Assembly: GCA_023431045.1 (NCBI GenBank)
Contig: JAEYXZ010000094.1
Coordinates: 1-45,744, forward strand
Direction of reading: 5' to 3'
DNA from: Bacillota bacterium
GTDB lineage: Bacteria > Bacillota_I > Bacilli_A > Acholeplasmatales > Acholeplasmataceae
DNA length: 45,744 nt
This document shows positions 24,628 through 34,852 of this stretch, piece after piece; within the stretch, counting starts at the first letter, position 1, and every line of letters starts with the position of its first letter. The notes below the pieces were generated by a model. That model saw only the letters and a program-made list of their open reading frames with translations, ran no database searches and was not told the DNA's origin. A program made the position numbers and the translations under genes.

Positions 24628-26780
24628 GCTTTCAACACCTCCTTAAATACAATATCTGACCATTTGATTATATTACCAGAATCGATAACTACCTCGGCAC
24701 TAGTTGGATGAATCAAACTATTTCTTGTTTTTCTTAATTGATGCAATTCTGGAACGAACACTTTCAATTCTTCCTCATCTTTGAGTTCATTAATCATAGA
24801 TTCAGTGTTACCACTTAACTTATACTGATTCTTAAGTATCCACTCGAGTTTTGCAAAAAGATATACAATGGCAGTGAAGTACTCTTTTTTGTTAATCTTC
24901 GATGTGATAAATGTTTTATCAATACCTTTGGGATTATTAGTTGCATTTTTCTCTTCTGTAAACAAGCGACTTAAATACTTGAAATGCTTATCAAATTCTT
25001 TAAGTTCTGTAAATGCACTGACATCAAATTTCTCATACTTGAGCAATTCTTCAAGTTTAGTAGAAAATCCGCTGTAAACCTCTTGAAACTTCGTTCGGTC
25101 GATATCTTCCTTAATGACGAACTCGTTAGGTTTTCTAATATCTGTTAATCCCCTCAGTTGATTCAAACTGAACTGGATTGTCTTTATCAAATTTGAAAAG
25201 TTACCTATTGTATTAATTTTTTCATTATTGATGATTTTTTGGATGAACTCTTTCAAAGTATTGATTTGAGAAAAAATATCATTGAGTGAATAATTGAGAG
25301 ATTCTAATAATTGAAACAGTTTCTCATTCTCTACATTGGGATTGCTTTCGATTATTTTATGTATCATCAAAATATTTTGTATGTTTAGATATTTAATCAA
25401 CCAACCACCTATGGCAATCTGATGCTCAATCGTCTTTATCGGTACGGTGTTGAAGTATTCATCAAATAGATTCTGTGCTTTTCGATTAAACCAATCCTTA
25501 ATAAAAATAATGTCCGTTGTATCTTTAATCTCTTTTAATGTATTAATACTTCCCTCGATATCATTGTGTAAGTATTTATCCAACATCCATTCTAGAGTTT
25601 GTCTATCGTTTAGAGTTCTAAATATATTTAGACATTCTTTTACATTCTCAATGGAATAAGTCTTAAAAAACTCAATAAGACCATTGGTCATCACTTTTCT
25701 TTCAAAATTCTTAAATGTCGTTTCAACTAATAAATTAATGTTTATTGTTCCTTTTGTAGACTTGTTGAATAGAGGAATTTGTACAGGCATATATGCGTTT
25801 ATTTTTTCTTGACTGTTGATGTGAATTGTCTCAATGTTCGAGTTAATCCTTGATATCAACGAACTGGCTTGGATGACATGTGTTGTTTGTTTAGGTATGT
25901 AATTTGATTTAGTAATTATTACTGGTGCTGTTTTATTTAAGATTTCTTCATAATCTTCAGGAAGCATAAGAACACCATCGCTAATGGATGTAGCATCAGA
26001 TAGTAAAGGTTGATTACTTTTAAATTTGAATTTTCTCTTAATACCTAAGCCCTCTGAAATTAATTGATTATCATAATACTTATCAAAAAACGATTGTAAT
26101 CTATCATTACCGAGCTCAAAGTCAATCGTATGCTTCTCGTTATCGATAGATAATGTAATTGGAAATGTAGTGTAAAAGTATTCGTTGTTCATAATTGAAA
26201 CATCGGTAATGATTTCATCTTTTTTGACGATAATTCCCTTGCCCTTAACGCTATTAAGATAATCTTCTAGTTCATTTACGTTCCTATATTCAAATTGCTC
26301 TGCCAATTTATTGGGTAATATGGAACTGTCGATTTTGCCTACTTTCCAATCAGAAGGAATTTTATCCATAAATTGATTATTTGCTGGATCATAAAATAAC
26401 TCTTGTTTAGACTCTGTAGTTTTACTTGCTGGGATAAGTTCATCCCTAAACACTTTTTTGCCTTTTTCAGTGAATACAAAATTACCAACTAAATATTCAG
26501 CAAAGTAAGCTCTATTGTAATCGTAAGGTGTGCACTTAATAATTTCCAACTCATTGATTAAATTATAAATTTCATCAGCGAAAATACCATGTAAATCACT
26601 AGGTACTCCAAATTGAATAAGCAGATTGCTCAATTTGGTTCTTTTGTTTGCTGACTCATTAATTAAAACTAAGATGATATAGCTTATTCCGGTAGGCTTC
26701 GATACTTCTGTATGTTGGATGAGTGTTGTCAATTTCACAATCGGAAATGGGAAAGAAGTTTCAAACTTGTAAATACTCAT
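24624..26780 (-). CDS. large unknown protein with C-terminal HEPN-like domain (operon A)
   Basis: 718 aa. The N-terminal ~120 residues look like a winged-helix fold (KLSNLLIQFGVP... YLVGNFVFTEKGKKVF). The middle is unrecognised, beta-rich then helical. The C-terminal ~130 residues are helical with ELHQLRKTRNSLIHPTS: Arg686-Asn-x3-His691 fits the R-N-x3-H active-site motif of HEPN ribonucleases. The start has GGGGGA upstream and overlaps the helicase stop by four bases. If the HEPN centre is active, this would be the RNA-cleaving effector of the operon; an inactive scaffold is the alternative. Confidence 0.7.
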   Translation of the reverse strand: MSIYKFETSFPFPIVKLTTLIQHTEVSKPTGISYIILVLINESANKRTKLSNLLIQFGVPSDLHGIFADEIYNLINELEIIKCTPYDYNRAYFAEYLVGNFVFTEKGKKVFRDELIPASKTTESKQELFYDPANNQFMDKIPSDWKVGKIDSSILPNKLAEQFEYRNVNELEDYLNSVKGKGIIVKKDEIITDVSIMNNEYFYTTFPITLSIDNEKHTIDFELGNDRLQSFFDKYYDNQLISEGLGIKRKFKFKSNQPLLSDATSISDGVLMLPEDYEEILNKTAPVIITKSNYIPKQTTHVIQASSLISRINSNIETIHINSQEKINAYMPVQIPLFNKSTKGTININLLVETTFKNFERKVMTNGLIEFFKTYSIENVKECLNIFRTLNDRQTLEWMLDKYLHNDIEGSINTLKEIKDTTDIIFIKDWFNRKAQNLFDEYFNTVPIKTIEHQIAIGGWLIKYLNIQNILMIHKIIESNPNVENEKLFQLLESLNYSLNDIFSQINTLKEFIQKIINNEKINTIGNFSNLIKTIQFSLNQLRGLTDIRKPNEFVIKEDIDRTKFQEVYSGFSTKLEELLKYEKFDVSAFTELKEFDKHFKYLSRLFTEEKNATNNPKGIDKTFITSKINKKEYFTAIVYLFAKLEWILKNQYKLSGNTESMINELKDEEELKVFVPELHQLRKTRNSLIHPTSAEVVIDSGNIIKWSDIVFKEVLKA

Positions 26781-29700
26781 TTGCCAGTCCCCCTTTCTTT
26801 GATGATATCAACATCATCTAATACTTTTCCGTATGTTTTAATCGTATCTATAACTTTCTCATAGACTCTGAAATTCTTTTGATCATTACGAGCATCCCCC
26901 ATCACATCGGGTAAATCAATGACACCTTTTTTCATCAAGTAATCTTTGTTACCAACAATAATCAGTAATCTACGCGCTCTAGAAAACGCAACGTTTATTC
27001 TTTGGTATGCTGTAATAAATCCAGGGTTACTCTTGCCCGGTTCCCTTGGATTTCTAACCATAGAGACGATGATAATATCCCTTTCATCCCCTTGAAAATC
27101 ATCCACTGTACTCACAATTAACCTTGAATCACTGTTCTCATTGAATGATTTAAAATTGGTTAAGTTGCTTGATTTACGCTTCTGCTTGATAAGTTGTGCT
27201 TGATCACCATATGTACATATAACACCAATGCTCATGCGTTCATCAATACGCAAGTTTTTATTCACTCTTGGACTAAAATCTTTGTTTTTTTGATAAGCTT
27301 CATCTATTTTCTTGAGCAGTTCAATTACAATATCCGCTTCACCTTTGTTTTGAATCGATGTGGAATCTTCAGAGCGACTTTCATAATCTTTGCTATCAAT
27401 AAAATAGATATGTTTATCTTGTTCAATGATTAATCTTTGATTGCCTTCAACATTTAAGTAGTGTTTCTTATGACTGTTTTGGGCAACATCACCTAATTCA
27501 AGATTTTTATTATAGAAATGATTAAACACATTCATAATATGTTCATGACTTCTATATTGTTTTGTCAGCATAATCTTATAATCATTAGGAGCCTTTTCAA
27601 ACAACATCTTGAAGTAGCTATTCTCATACATTTCGGTATAGCGCTTGTTGATTGTCGGATTGATTATGTCTGGGTCTAACCCTTCGTAATCCTCATCTCT
27701 AAAATTACGATACTCATACATTGGAGGTAACTGACGATGATCACCGACTAGTATGACTGTTTTCCCATACAAAATAGGAATCAATAATTCGATAAAGCTT
27801 GATTTACTAACTTCATCAATGATGACAACATCAATGCCTTGTTTTCTTAGGTCTAGTTCTCCTAAATTATACGCTTCAAGCTCAGACATTGATTTTTCAT
27901 CAAATCTATCACGACTGCTTGTGGTAGTTCCAAATAAATTGACTGTATCAAATAATGGTTTTGTATAATATTTTCTATCTTCAAGGATAATCTCTTCTCT
28001 TTGAATATATTCGCTTATCTTTTTATAGACAGGTATCTTAGTGCGGTTTTCCGTTTCTTTTTCATTAAAGTTCAATTCCAAATCTTCCCATTCACTCTGA
28101 ATGAGTTGAATTGCTTCATCTACTGTTTTGTAATTGGCAACGATATCAAATTGCTTTAAGAAACCTTCAATCTTTATTTCTAGTTTGTTTTTGCTTTCTT
28201 GATAATCATGGTAAGATTGATTCTCACGTAAATCTGCAATTGTATTCGAAATATCTTTTAATTTAGAATCAATTTCAGCTATTTGAATGTTAATTTGGGC
28301 TATTTTATCCTCTTGTTTTTGCGCTTGGCTGCTCAACTTGTTGGTATGCTCATTTTTAACTAATAACAGGTTTGTTTGGAGTTTATTAAAATATGAGATT
28401 GCATCCTGCTGATGAATACTTAACCAGTCACCATTATATATCTTGTCAATGGTCATACCAGATATGTCAAGATTATTATCCAATTTATCCAATTTATTCT
28501 TCACTTCTTTGAGTTGTTTTTGCTTATCTTTAATTGAATTGGTGATTTCTCCATCACTCATATCTATCATTTCTTGAATTTGTTTTATAAGTACTTGTTT
28601 TTGCTCCTGTAGTACATAGGAATCTTTATTGGATTGAATATCTCTTAACTCATCAATGATTTCTTGAGGTTTCGTTGTAAAGATAGAGCGAATAAATTCA
28701 TCAAGATTACTCACATCAAAAACCGAATCATCAATTTGACTTCTAATTGACTGTTTATATTCATTGATAGTCTGCATATCGAGATCTTCATCGTAGGCAA
28801 ATTGGTGGTTTTGAATTCTTTTATACGTATTTACATATTTGTCTTTGTCATAGACATATGATTCCTTCTTATCAACAAGTGAGCTTCTTGCTTCCTTAAG
28901 TTCATCAAAAGAACGTTCATAACTAACGATGTCTTTAGATATTTCATCACTTTTAGTTTTATTTTTAATAAGTAATTGATTGAGAAGTTTTAGTTCTTTA
29001 AATTCTTGATCAAACTTATCTTTAAAATCTGAAAAATTTTCATATGATTTAATTGTATTCTTCATTTGTTCAGCAATATTTAAATAGAGATTATCCACTA
29101 AATTTTCAGGACTAAAATCGCTGTCTTTGCCAGACTGTGAAGTCATTAATCGAATCGGTCTAATTTCAGCTATTTTTGGTAATCGCTCAAATACATTATC
29201 TATTGCCTTATGTGTTTCACTTGAAATCAAGACCTTTTTTCCATCCTTAATCAAATGGCCAACAATCTCTGAAATAACTTGTGTCTTACCTGTTCCAGGA
29301 GGACCTTGCAGCAAGAAAACACCGTTACTAGTAACAGCTCTTTTTACAGCTTCTTTTTGTTTGTCATTTGGTTTTTCTAGAAACCAGTTCCACTCACGAT
29401 TTTGATGTATGTTTGGATTTAGATCTTCTGGGGAAAAGAGGAAAGTTGACAAATAGGGATTTTTTACATTACCTTCAAAAAATGATTCAAGAGCATTTCT
29501 TTGTCGGTCAATTTTCGCTTGTTCAGCTCGATTATTATAAATTAGATAGCTATATTTCTTATTGTAAAGCGCACTAATCACCCCAGATTGATTTTCTGGA
29601 TCAGTTTTAAAATAGAGAGAAAACCGAACAATTGTATCATCATGAATACGTTTTTCTATCAATACTTTTAATTCGTCCTCAAGTTCTTGTTTCTTAGTAA

Positions 29701-31318
29701 TCTTATCTTTTCTGATTGTGTCCTGGTAATTTGTCTCTAACTGCTTTTTCGTTTGGTTAGAGAACTCACTTAGGCTTTTCTTAAGTTCGCTGTGTAGTTC
29801 ATTTTCTCTTGTTTGAATTAATCTTTCGTTTCGATCAACATACATTTGTCTAAGATCTATATTCTGGTGAGCATTTTTGATTTTGTTATCAAACGCTTCT
29901 TTATATTCATTAATTTGCTTCTTAAGTATTTCTTGTTTATCTTTATTCTTCTCGTTTTTTAATCTTTGGTTAATAAAGTTAATCTGTTGATCAAAATCTT
30001 TTTTAAGCTGCTTTTTTATATTTTCAATAGCATTGTTGTACTTTTGCTTAATTGAATGGTCATTCATCTCCTTGATATCATCATCAAGCTTACGATTAAT
30101 CGAATCGCTGTACTGACTTAGTTCTCTATTTAAAGCTGTAACTAATTCTTGTTCTTTGATTTTCAAAGCTGCAGATGTTTCTTTTTCAATTTTTTGTTGA
30201 TATAAAGTGTCTATTGCAGCAAGTTGATCCTTGATCATTTTTGCATATTTTTGTTCAAGGTCTGTACAATCCGGTTCAATTTCACACTTAATAATCTTAA
30301 AACGCTGTTCTAGTTGAAAACTATTTTTTATTTGTTCGCTATATTTTTCATTTCTAGGAGGAATTTCTGATAATGCTAAATTATCACGAGCAAAAGATCG
30401 AATGCTCGTTTCGATTTTGTTAGTTTTACGATTTCCTTTCTCAATTGACTCTTCTAAAAACCTCAGACGATTGTATTCTATATCTACTCTGATCAAATGA
30501 AAGTGTTCAGTATCATCAAGTTCTTTTTCTAAAACGATGAGTTCACCTTTTGAAAACTCATTATGTGAATCTAAAAGATGTGCATCATATAATTCCGAAT
30601 TTTTCTGATATCTTCTTCTATTGATTGAGAAAGCCTCTTTATACTCTACATTCGAAATCGTAAAATGTCTTTGGGTTTGAGTTTGTAGGTAGTATTCTCT
30701 AAACTTCAAATACTCATCCCATGTTTGATAGAACTTGGTGACCGAGTCAAAATTTCTCACTGGATAACTTGTTTGAATTAGGTTAAGTATTGTGTTTGGT
30801 GAAAAATAAGTTTCATTGTAGTCGATGTGTTGTATGGACCATGTGTTTCTTTGAAATGCAGAACAAGCGTAAGAGTTCATAATCAAAGTTTCACCATGCT
30901 TTGTAAAACCTTCATCAATGAGTTCTATCCCTTTTACAGACAGCATTTTAAGTTTCCCACCTTCTATGATGTCTCCAATCAAGATAACACTCATATTGTT
31001 TGGTAGTCTTTTAGAGAACTCATTTCCATCGGCTCTAAGAACTACATTCCTTAAAAAATTAGCGGTTGCACCTTTTACGACTTCTCTTTTGTAGTTCGGA
31101 CATGAAATGTAATATCGCTTAGGTAATCCTGAAGGGAATGCATTCTCAATAAAAGACCTGATATCACTGAATCTCATATTCAAAGGCAACCTGTTGTTGA
31201 TGAGTTCATACTGTTCTAACAAAGGTGTACTGTATATATTTTTGTTTTTAAAGTTGTTATTCTCTTTTTTTTCTAAATTTGAGTAAAAATCTAAAAAAAT
31301 TACCTGCAAAATGTCCAC
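26777..31318 (-). CDS. SF1B (Upf1/Dna2-like, COG1112-type) helicase with long coiled coils (operon A)
   Basis: 1513 aa. Walker A QGPPGTGKT with Lys678; motif II IIDEVSKSS; motif III GDHRQLPP; motif IV-V region QYRSH and STVDDFQGDERDIII; motif VI NVAFSRARR. Residues about 340-560 and 750-1080 are charged coiled coil; the second stretch is inserted between motifs Ia and II. The first ~330 residues are unrecognised. A GTG at 31318 directly abuts the HTH gene's stop; a TTG at 31309 is better placed behind AGGTGG and could be the real start. Related helicases are common in phage-defence loci such as Mokosh. Expected to unwind or translocate on nucleic acid. Confidence 0.9.
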   Translation of the reverse strand: MDILQVIFLDFYSNLEKKENNNFKNKNIYSTPLLEQYELINNRLPLNMRFSDIRSFIENAFPSGLPKRYYISCPNYKREVVKGATANFLRNVVLRADGNEFSKRLPNNMSVILIGDIIEGGKLKMLSVKGIELIDEGFTKHGETLIMNSYACSAFQRNTWSIQHIDYNETYFSPNTILNLIQTSYPVRNFDSVTKFYQTWDEYLKFREYYLQTQTQRHFTISNVEYKEAFSINRRRYQKNSELYDAHLLDSHNEFSKGELIVLEKELDDTEHFHLIRVDIEYNRLRFLEESIEKGNRKTNKIETSIRSFARDNLALSEIPPRNEKYSEQIKNSFQLEQRFKIIKCEIEPDCTDLEQKYAKMIKDQLAAIDTLYQQKIEKETSAALKIKEQELVTALNRELSQYSDSINRKLDDDIKEMNDHSIKQKYNNAIENIKKQLKKDFDQQINFINQRLKNEKNKDKQEILKKQINEYKEAFDNKIKNAHQNIDLRQMYVDRNERLIQTRENELHSELKKSLSEFSNQTKKQLETNYQDTIRKDKITKKQELEDELKVLIEKRIHDDTIVRFSLYFKTDPENQSGVISALYNKKYSYLIYNNRAEQAKIDRQRNALESFFEGNVKNPYLSTFLFSPEDLNPNIHQNREWNWFLEKPNDKQKEAVKRAVTSNGVFLLQGPPGTGKTQVISEIVGHLIKDGKKVLISSETHKAIDNVFERLPKIAEIRPIRLMTSQSGKDSDFSPENLVDNLYLNIAEQMKNTIKSYENFSDFKDKFDQEFKELKLLNQLLIKNKTKSDEISKDIVSYERSFDELKEARSSLVDKKESYVYDKDKYVNTYKRIQNHQFAYDEDLDMQTINEYKQSIRSQIDDSVFDVSNLDEFIRSIFTTKPQEIIDELRDIQSNKDSYVLQEQKQVLIKQIQEMIDMSDGEITNSIKDKQKQLKEVKNKLDKLDNNLDISGMTIDKIYNGDWLSIHQQDAISYFNKLQTNLLLVKNEHTNKLSSQAQKQEDKIAQINIQIAEIDSKLKDISNTIADLRENQSYHDYQESKNKLEIKIEGFLKQFDIVANYKTVDEAIQLIQSEWEDLELNFNEKETENRTKIPVYKKISEYIQREEIILEDRKYYTKPLFDTVNLFGTTTSSRDRFDEKSMSELEAYNLGELDLRKQGIDVVIIDEVSKSSFIELLIPILYGKTVILVGDHRQLPPMYEYRNFRDEDYEGLDPDIINPTINKRYTEMYENSYFKMLFEKAPNDYKIMLTKQYRSHEHIMNVFNHFYNKNLELGDVAQNSHKKHYLNVEGNQRLIIEQDKHIYFIDSKDYESRSEDSTSIQNKGEADIVIELLKKIDEAYQKNKDFSPRVNKNLRIDERMSIGVICTYGDQAQLIKQKRKSSNLTNFKSFNENSDSRLIVSTVDDFQGDERDIIIVSMVRNPREPGKSNPGFITAYQRINVAFSRARRLLIIVGNKDYLMKKGVIDLPDVMGDARNDQKNFRVYEKVIDTIKTYGKVLDDVDIIKERGTGK

Positions 31319-31846
31319 CTACTTTCTTAAAACATTTTTAGAAAACACTGCATAAACTTGCAGATAATCTAAGAAATTTTTAATCTCTAGGGAGTTCATC
31401 TCACTGGTAATTTCAGAAATCTTATCGATGATCACTTTTTTTGTGATGTCATCTAAATGTTCAAGTTTTATTGTAATTGCTTTAAGGTTCTTGAATGATT
31501 CCAATTGTTGGGTTGCATCATTCAGTCTTTTTTGAAGTGTTTCAATAGCTATCATGTCTTGAGTAGCTTTTTCTTCTTTATCTTGAAGAATACTATCTAT
31601 TCTTTCCGTGTATTTAACCAATACATTTTTATCATTTTCATCCAAAAGACGAGATAACTCATCAACGTTTTCTTTTCCAAACAAATAAAAAATCTTATAT
31701 TGTTTGTCATTTGGAATTTGATCAAATGTATCGAAATTACGATAATTATATATCGTTGCTTTACTGACTTCTAGATATCTTGCTAAATCATTGACCTTAA
31801 TAGAAAATTTAGTTACTAGACGTTCAAATAGTTTTGTCTGAATCAT
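31319..31846 (-). CDS. HTH transcriptional regulator with coiled-coil C-terminus (operon A, first gene)
   Basis: 175 aa from ATG 31846. An N-terminal helix-turn-helix (about residues 9-32, FSIKVNDLARYLEVSKATIY) is followed by an acidic coiled coil around residues 75-130. The ATG has GAGGTG six bases upstream; a GTG nine bases earlier lies inside that site and is rejected. It is the promoter-proximal gene, so it most likely controls the operon; an inverted repeat overlaps the -35 box (31902-31916). It could also be a structural DNA-binding subunit. Confidence 0.75.
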   Translation of the reverse strand: MIQTKLFERLVTKFSIKVNDLARYLEVSKATIYNYRNFDTFDQIPNDKQYKIFYLFGKENVDELSRLLDENDKNVLVKYTERIDSILQDKEEKATQDMIAIETLQKRLNDATQQLESFKNLKAITIKLEHLDDITKKVIIDKISEITSEMNSLEIKNFLDYLQVYAVFSKNVLRK

Positions 31847-31877
31847 AATAGACACCTCTTTTTATCGTTATATTATC

Positions 31878-31916
31878 ATTATACTATTAGAATATTTTAG
31901 AAACAATATCTTTGTT
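31878..31916 (-). promoter_or_regulatory. promoter and operator candidate of operon A
   Basis: Minus strand TTGTTT (31901-31906) and TATAAT (31878-31883) are 17 bases apart. An inverted repeat AACAA-N5-TTGTT (31902-31916) overlaps the -35 and is placed to be a repressor site for the HTH protein. The rest of the gap to 32125 is AT-rich; I see no terminator for operon B in it. Confidence 0.6.
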
Positions 31917-32125
31917 ATAATTTAATCATTTTTTTCTATTTTAGATGTCTTTATGCTTTTTTATACTTTTTTGAAGTTAATATGATGAAATCTACTTTAT
32001 TTATTTTATTTGTTCATATCTATTAGTTAGTTATATGTACTTCTTATCATCGACTTCGTGATTTATATTATTTTTAGGCTACAAATTCACATTAAGCTCA
32101 CGGAATCATATAAAATAGCTAAATA

Positions 32126-34840
32126 CTATGCAATCAAAAGATTCTCTAATGCTCTTGAAAAAGCAATGTATTGCTGATTATTACTCATGTTCTTTGTGTA
32201 CACTAAAACAGTATTAAATTCCAATCCTTTAGCGTCATCAATATGCAATATTTGATCAGCACTTATTTGATTAGTTGGTATTTGATTTTCAATGATGAAT
32301 TTCTGTTTATCCTCATTGGCAAACAAGATTGCATCTACCTTAATCCCATCAAATACTGATCCTCTTACAACCAGACCATTTTCAAGTCCCAATGCGATCA
32401 TTTCCATATTCAAAACTTCATTGATATGCTGAACTATCGGTTTTCCATTTCGATAGTTTTCGTTTAATTCGTAATACTTATGATCTTTTTTTAACATCTC
32501 CCAATTATTAAATCCTGCGGGAGAAGTAACTTGATTGATGTCTCCATAGTAATTCATATGAGCAGATGAATGTATTGACTTTAAAAGTTCTAACTCAGTG
32601 ATTGCATACTCTTGAGCTTCATCTATCATTACAAGACTTATCGGATTAAACTCAAAACCAAACTTGTTCATTAATGCTAATCGCAAATAGTAATAGTATT
32701 TGTATTGATTATGAAATCTAACTTTACTTTGATATTTTTCGTGAATAAGTTCAATCTCAGGGACCATAATACTTTCAAAATACTTATTGAAATCCAAATC
32801 TTCATCTTTTTGTAATGATATCATTTGGGTTTGTTCCTTGATCAATCCTTTGTACTGCCCATAATTTAGCACATATTGTTTAAGTAAATCAACATTCTCA
32901 TTAAGTTGATTCAATTCGTTTTCATATTCAAAATACTCATTATCTTTCATGTTTCTTAGTGCTTCTTTTTTTGTTTCAATTTCTTTGATTATTGGATTAA
33001 TGGTATTTAATAAAAAATGTTTTGCATTGATCAGTTTTTGTAGATCTTCATCAGACAACTTGTTATTCTGTAGTTTTCTCAGATCTTCAACCAATAATTG
33101 AATTTTTTCGCGATTTTTGTTTACAAGTTCTTTCTTGTAATCAATCATGTACTGTTCAATAGAAACTTTGTCATTTGAAAAAAATCTAATTTTGTATGAT
33201 TTTGATTTTGCAACCAGTGTTTTAATTAAATCATCGTTTAATATCTCTTCAATATGTTTATACTTCTCATTTAATAATTCTATTTGATTCTTTGTTTGAT
33301 AAATATCTAAATCTAAATCATCATTAGCTTGAATAATGTTATTTAATTTAAAATCAATTTGTTGGATTTGTTCAAAGGTTAAGTGTTTTTCTAAATCATG
33401 TTCATTGTTTAATAAAGGTTTGATTTTTTTGAGTTTATCATTTAGTTTTACACTGATTAATTCATCAATTTCATTCTTTAGGACAAGAAATTGTTCATGC
33501 TTTTTATATATTTCAGCCAACTTTGTTTGTTTAATGTTTTCGACATCATCAAGCATTTGCTTTCGGATTTTCATCTCAATATCAAGTAAAAATTCTCGAC
33601 TATATAAAATGTCGATTATTTCTTTTTGAATGCTATTTTCGCTTTTAAGATTAATAGATTTCTTAAGTGGAAAATGTTGATTGATGTGGTTAATATATAG
33701 TTGAGTCATTGATAGTTTATCAATGCTATCCAAACCTAATTGATTGGATAAATCTTGAACGAATTGGTCAAATATACTACTAGGTGTGACAATTTTAATG
33801 CTCTCTGGTTTCAATTTCTTGTAGTTGTAAATTAAATAAGCTAGTCTGTGAAGGAGAATCATTGTTTTTCCCGAACCTGCACATCCTTGAACAATAATAT
33901 TACTTTCAAACGGCAACCGAATGATTTCGTTCTGCTTTTCTTGTATAGATGCAATAATATCTGTAAAGTAAGGCGTTTCCTTCTTCTTTTTAAGTACACT
34001 CAATAGAAAGGGATCACTGATTGTATCTTTTTGTTCTGATTTTCTTTTTGTCAATTCATTATATATACTTTTAATCTTACTGTGATCAATTTCAATTTTT
34101 CTTATCAACTGAGTTTCATACTTAGATCCATTCAATTCAAATCTGTATGGCTTTTCATAAAAATAATTTGCAATCGGAGATCTCCAATCAATAACCAATG
34201 AATTTGTCCCAATGTTAACCCCTTGATTTCCAATATATAATTGAACAATATCTATGCTGGTTTGCTTGCTTTGGATGAGATCAAGTCTACCAAAATACGG
34301 ATTTCCTTTGACGTTATTTAATTCTTTTATCTTTGTTTCGTAATGGGCATTCATTCTTTTAATACTTTGTACACGCTCAATATCATCATAGCCCTCTCCA
34401 GTAGAGCCCGGTCCTATTGACTTATCAATTTTTTCTTCGGTTTTGATGATCTCCTGGTTAATGATTTCTATAGTGTTATCCAATTGTAAGTTTTCCTCCA
34501 CATAATCACTTGGAGATCCTACAGATGAGAAATATTTATCCTTATCATCCGATTGTCCATTAATGATCATATTAAGACCCTCTTCAGATATAACGTACTT
34601 TTGTTGCAAACCATTTTTTTTAATAGAGATCAACTTTCTATCAATGAGATCATCAAAAAGAACTCCTAGTCCTTTTATCTCTTTTTCATCGAGAACACCA
34701 TACTCAGGAATGTCATTATAGGATGAACAAATAGAATTTTGATCTCCTTTTAATATGCAACCTATCATGGCTAGTGATGTATTAGCTTCCCTCTTGTTTA
34801 ACTGATGCAAAACTTTTAGAATCAATTCATGAGTAATCAT
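32126..34840 (-). CDS. HelD-like UvrD/Rep-type (SF1A) helicase (operon B, last gene)
   Basis: 904 aa. N-terminal ~75 residues form a winged-helix-like segment. The HelD-type block NPYFGRLDLIQ ... YIGNQGVN ... VIDWRSPIANYFYE follows at about 175-235. Walker A QGCAGSGKT with Lys325; a long coiled-coil insert (about 440-690); motif II MIDEAQEY; GDINQ; NYRNGKP; and a C-terminal UvrD_C_2-like end DDAKGLEF ... YIAFSRALE. HelD proteins detach RNA polymerase from nucleic acid. Here the gene lies 12 bases behind the AIPR gene, so it probably serves the defence operon; a housekeeping HelD role cannot be excluded. Confidence 0.88.
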   Translation of the reverse strand: MITHELILKVLHQLNKREANTSLAMIGCILKGDQNSICSSYNDIPEYGVLDEKEIKGLGVLFDDLIDRKLISIKKNGLQQKYVISEEGLNMIINGQSDDKDKYFSSVGSPSDYVEENLQLDNTIEIINQEIIKTEEKIDKSIGPGSTGEGYDDIERVQSIKRMNAHYETKIKELNNVKGNPYFGRLDLIQSKQTSIDIVQLYIGNQGVNIGTNSLVIDWRSPIANYFYEKPYRFELNGSKYETQLIRKIEIDHSKIKSIYNELTKRKSEQKDTISDPFLLSVLKKKKETPYFTDIIASIQEKQNEIIRLPFESNIIVQGCAGSGKTMILLHRLAYLIYNYKKLKPESIKIVTPSSIFDQFVQDLSNQLGLDSIDKLSMTQLYINHINQHFPLKKSINLKSENSIQKEIIDILYSREFLLDIEMKIRKQMLDDVENIKQTKLAEIYKKHEQFLVLKNEIDELISVKLNDKLKKIKPLLNNEHDLEKHLTFEQIQQIDFKLNNIIQANDDLDLDIYQTKNQIELLNEKYKHIEEILNDDLIKTLVAKSKSYKIRFFSNDKVSIEQYMIDYKKELVNKNREKIQLLVEDLRKLQNNKLSDEDLQKLINAKHFLLNTINPIIKEIETKKEALRNMKDNEYFEYENELNQLNENVDLLKQYVLNYGQYKGLIKEQTQMISLQKDEDLDFNKYFESIMVPEIELIHEKYQSKVRFHNQYKYYYYLRLALMNKFGFEFNPISLVMIDEAQEYAITELELLKSIHSSAHMNYYGDINQVTSPAGFNNWEMLKKDHKYYELNENYRNGKPIVQHINEVLNMEMIALGLENGLVVRGSVFDGIKVDAILFANEDKQKFIIENQIPTNQISADQILHIDDAKGLEFNTVLVYTKNMSNNQQYIAFSRALENLLIA

Positions 34841-34852
34841 AAATCCCCCTAG

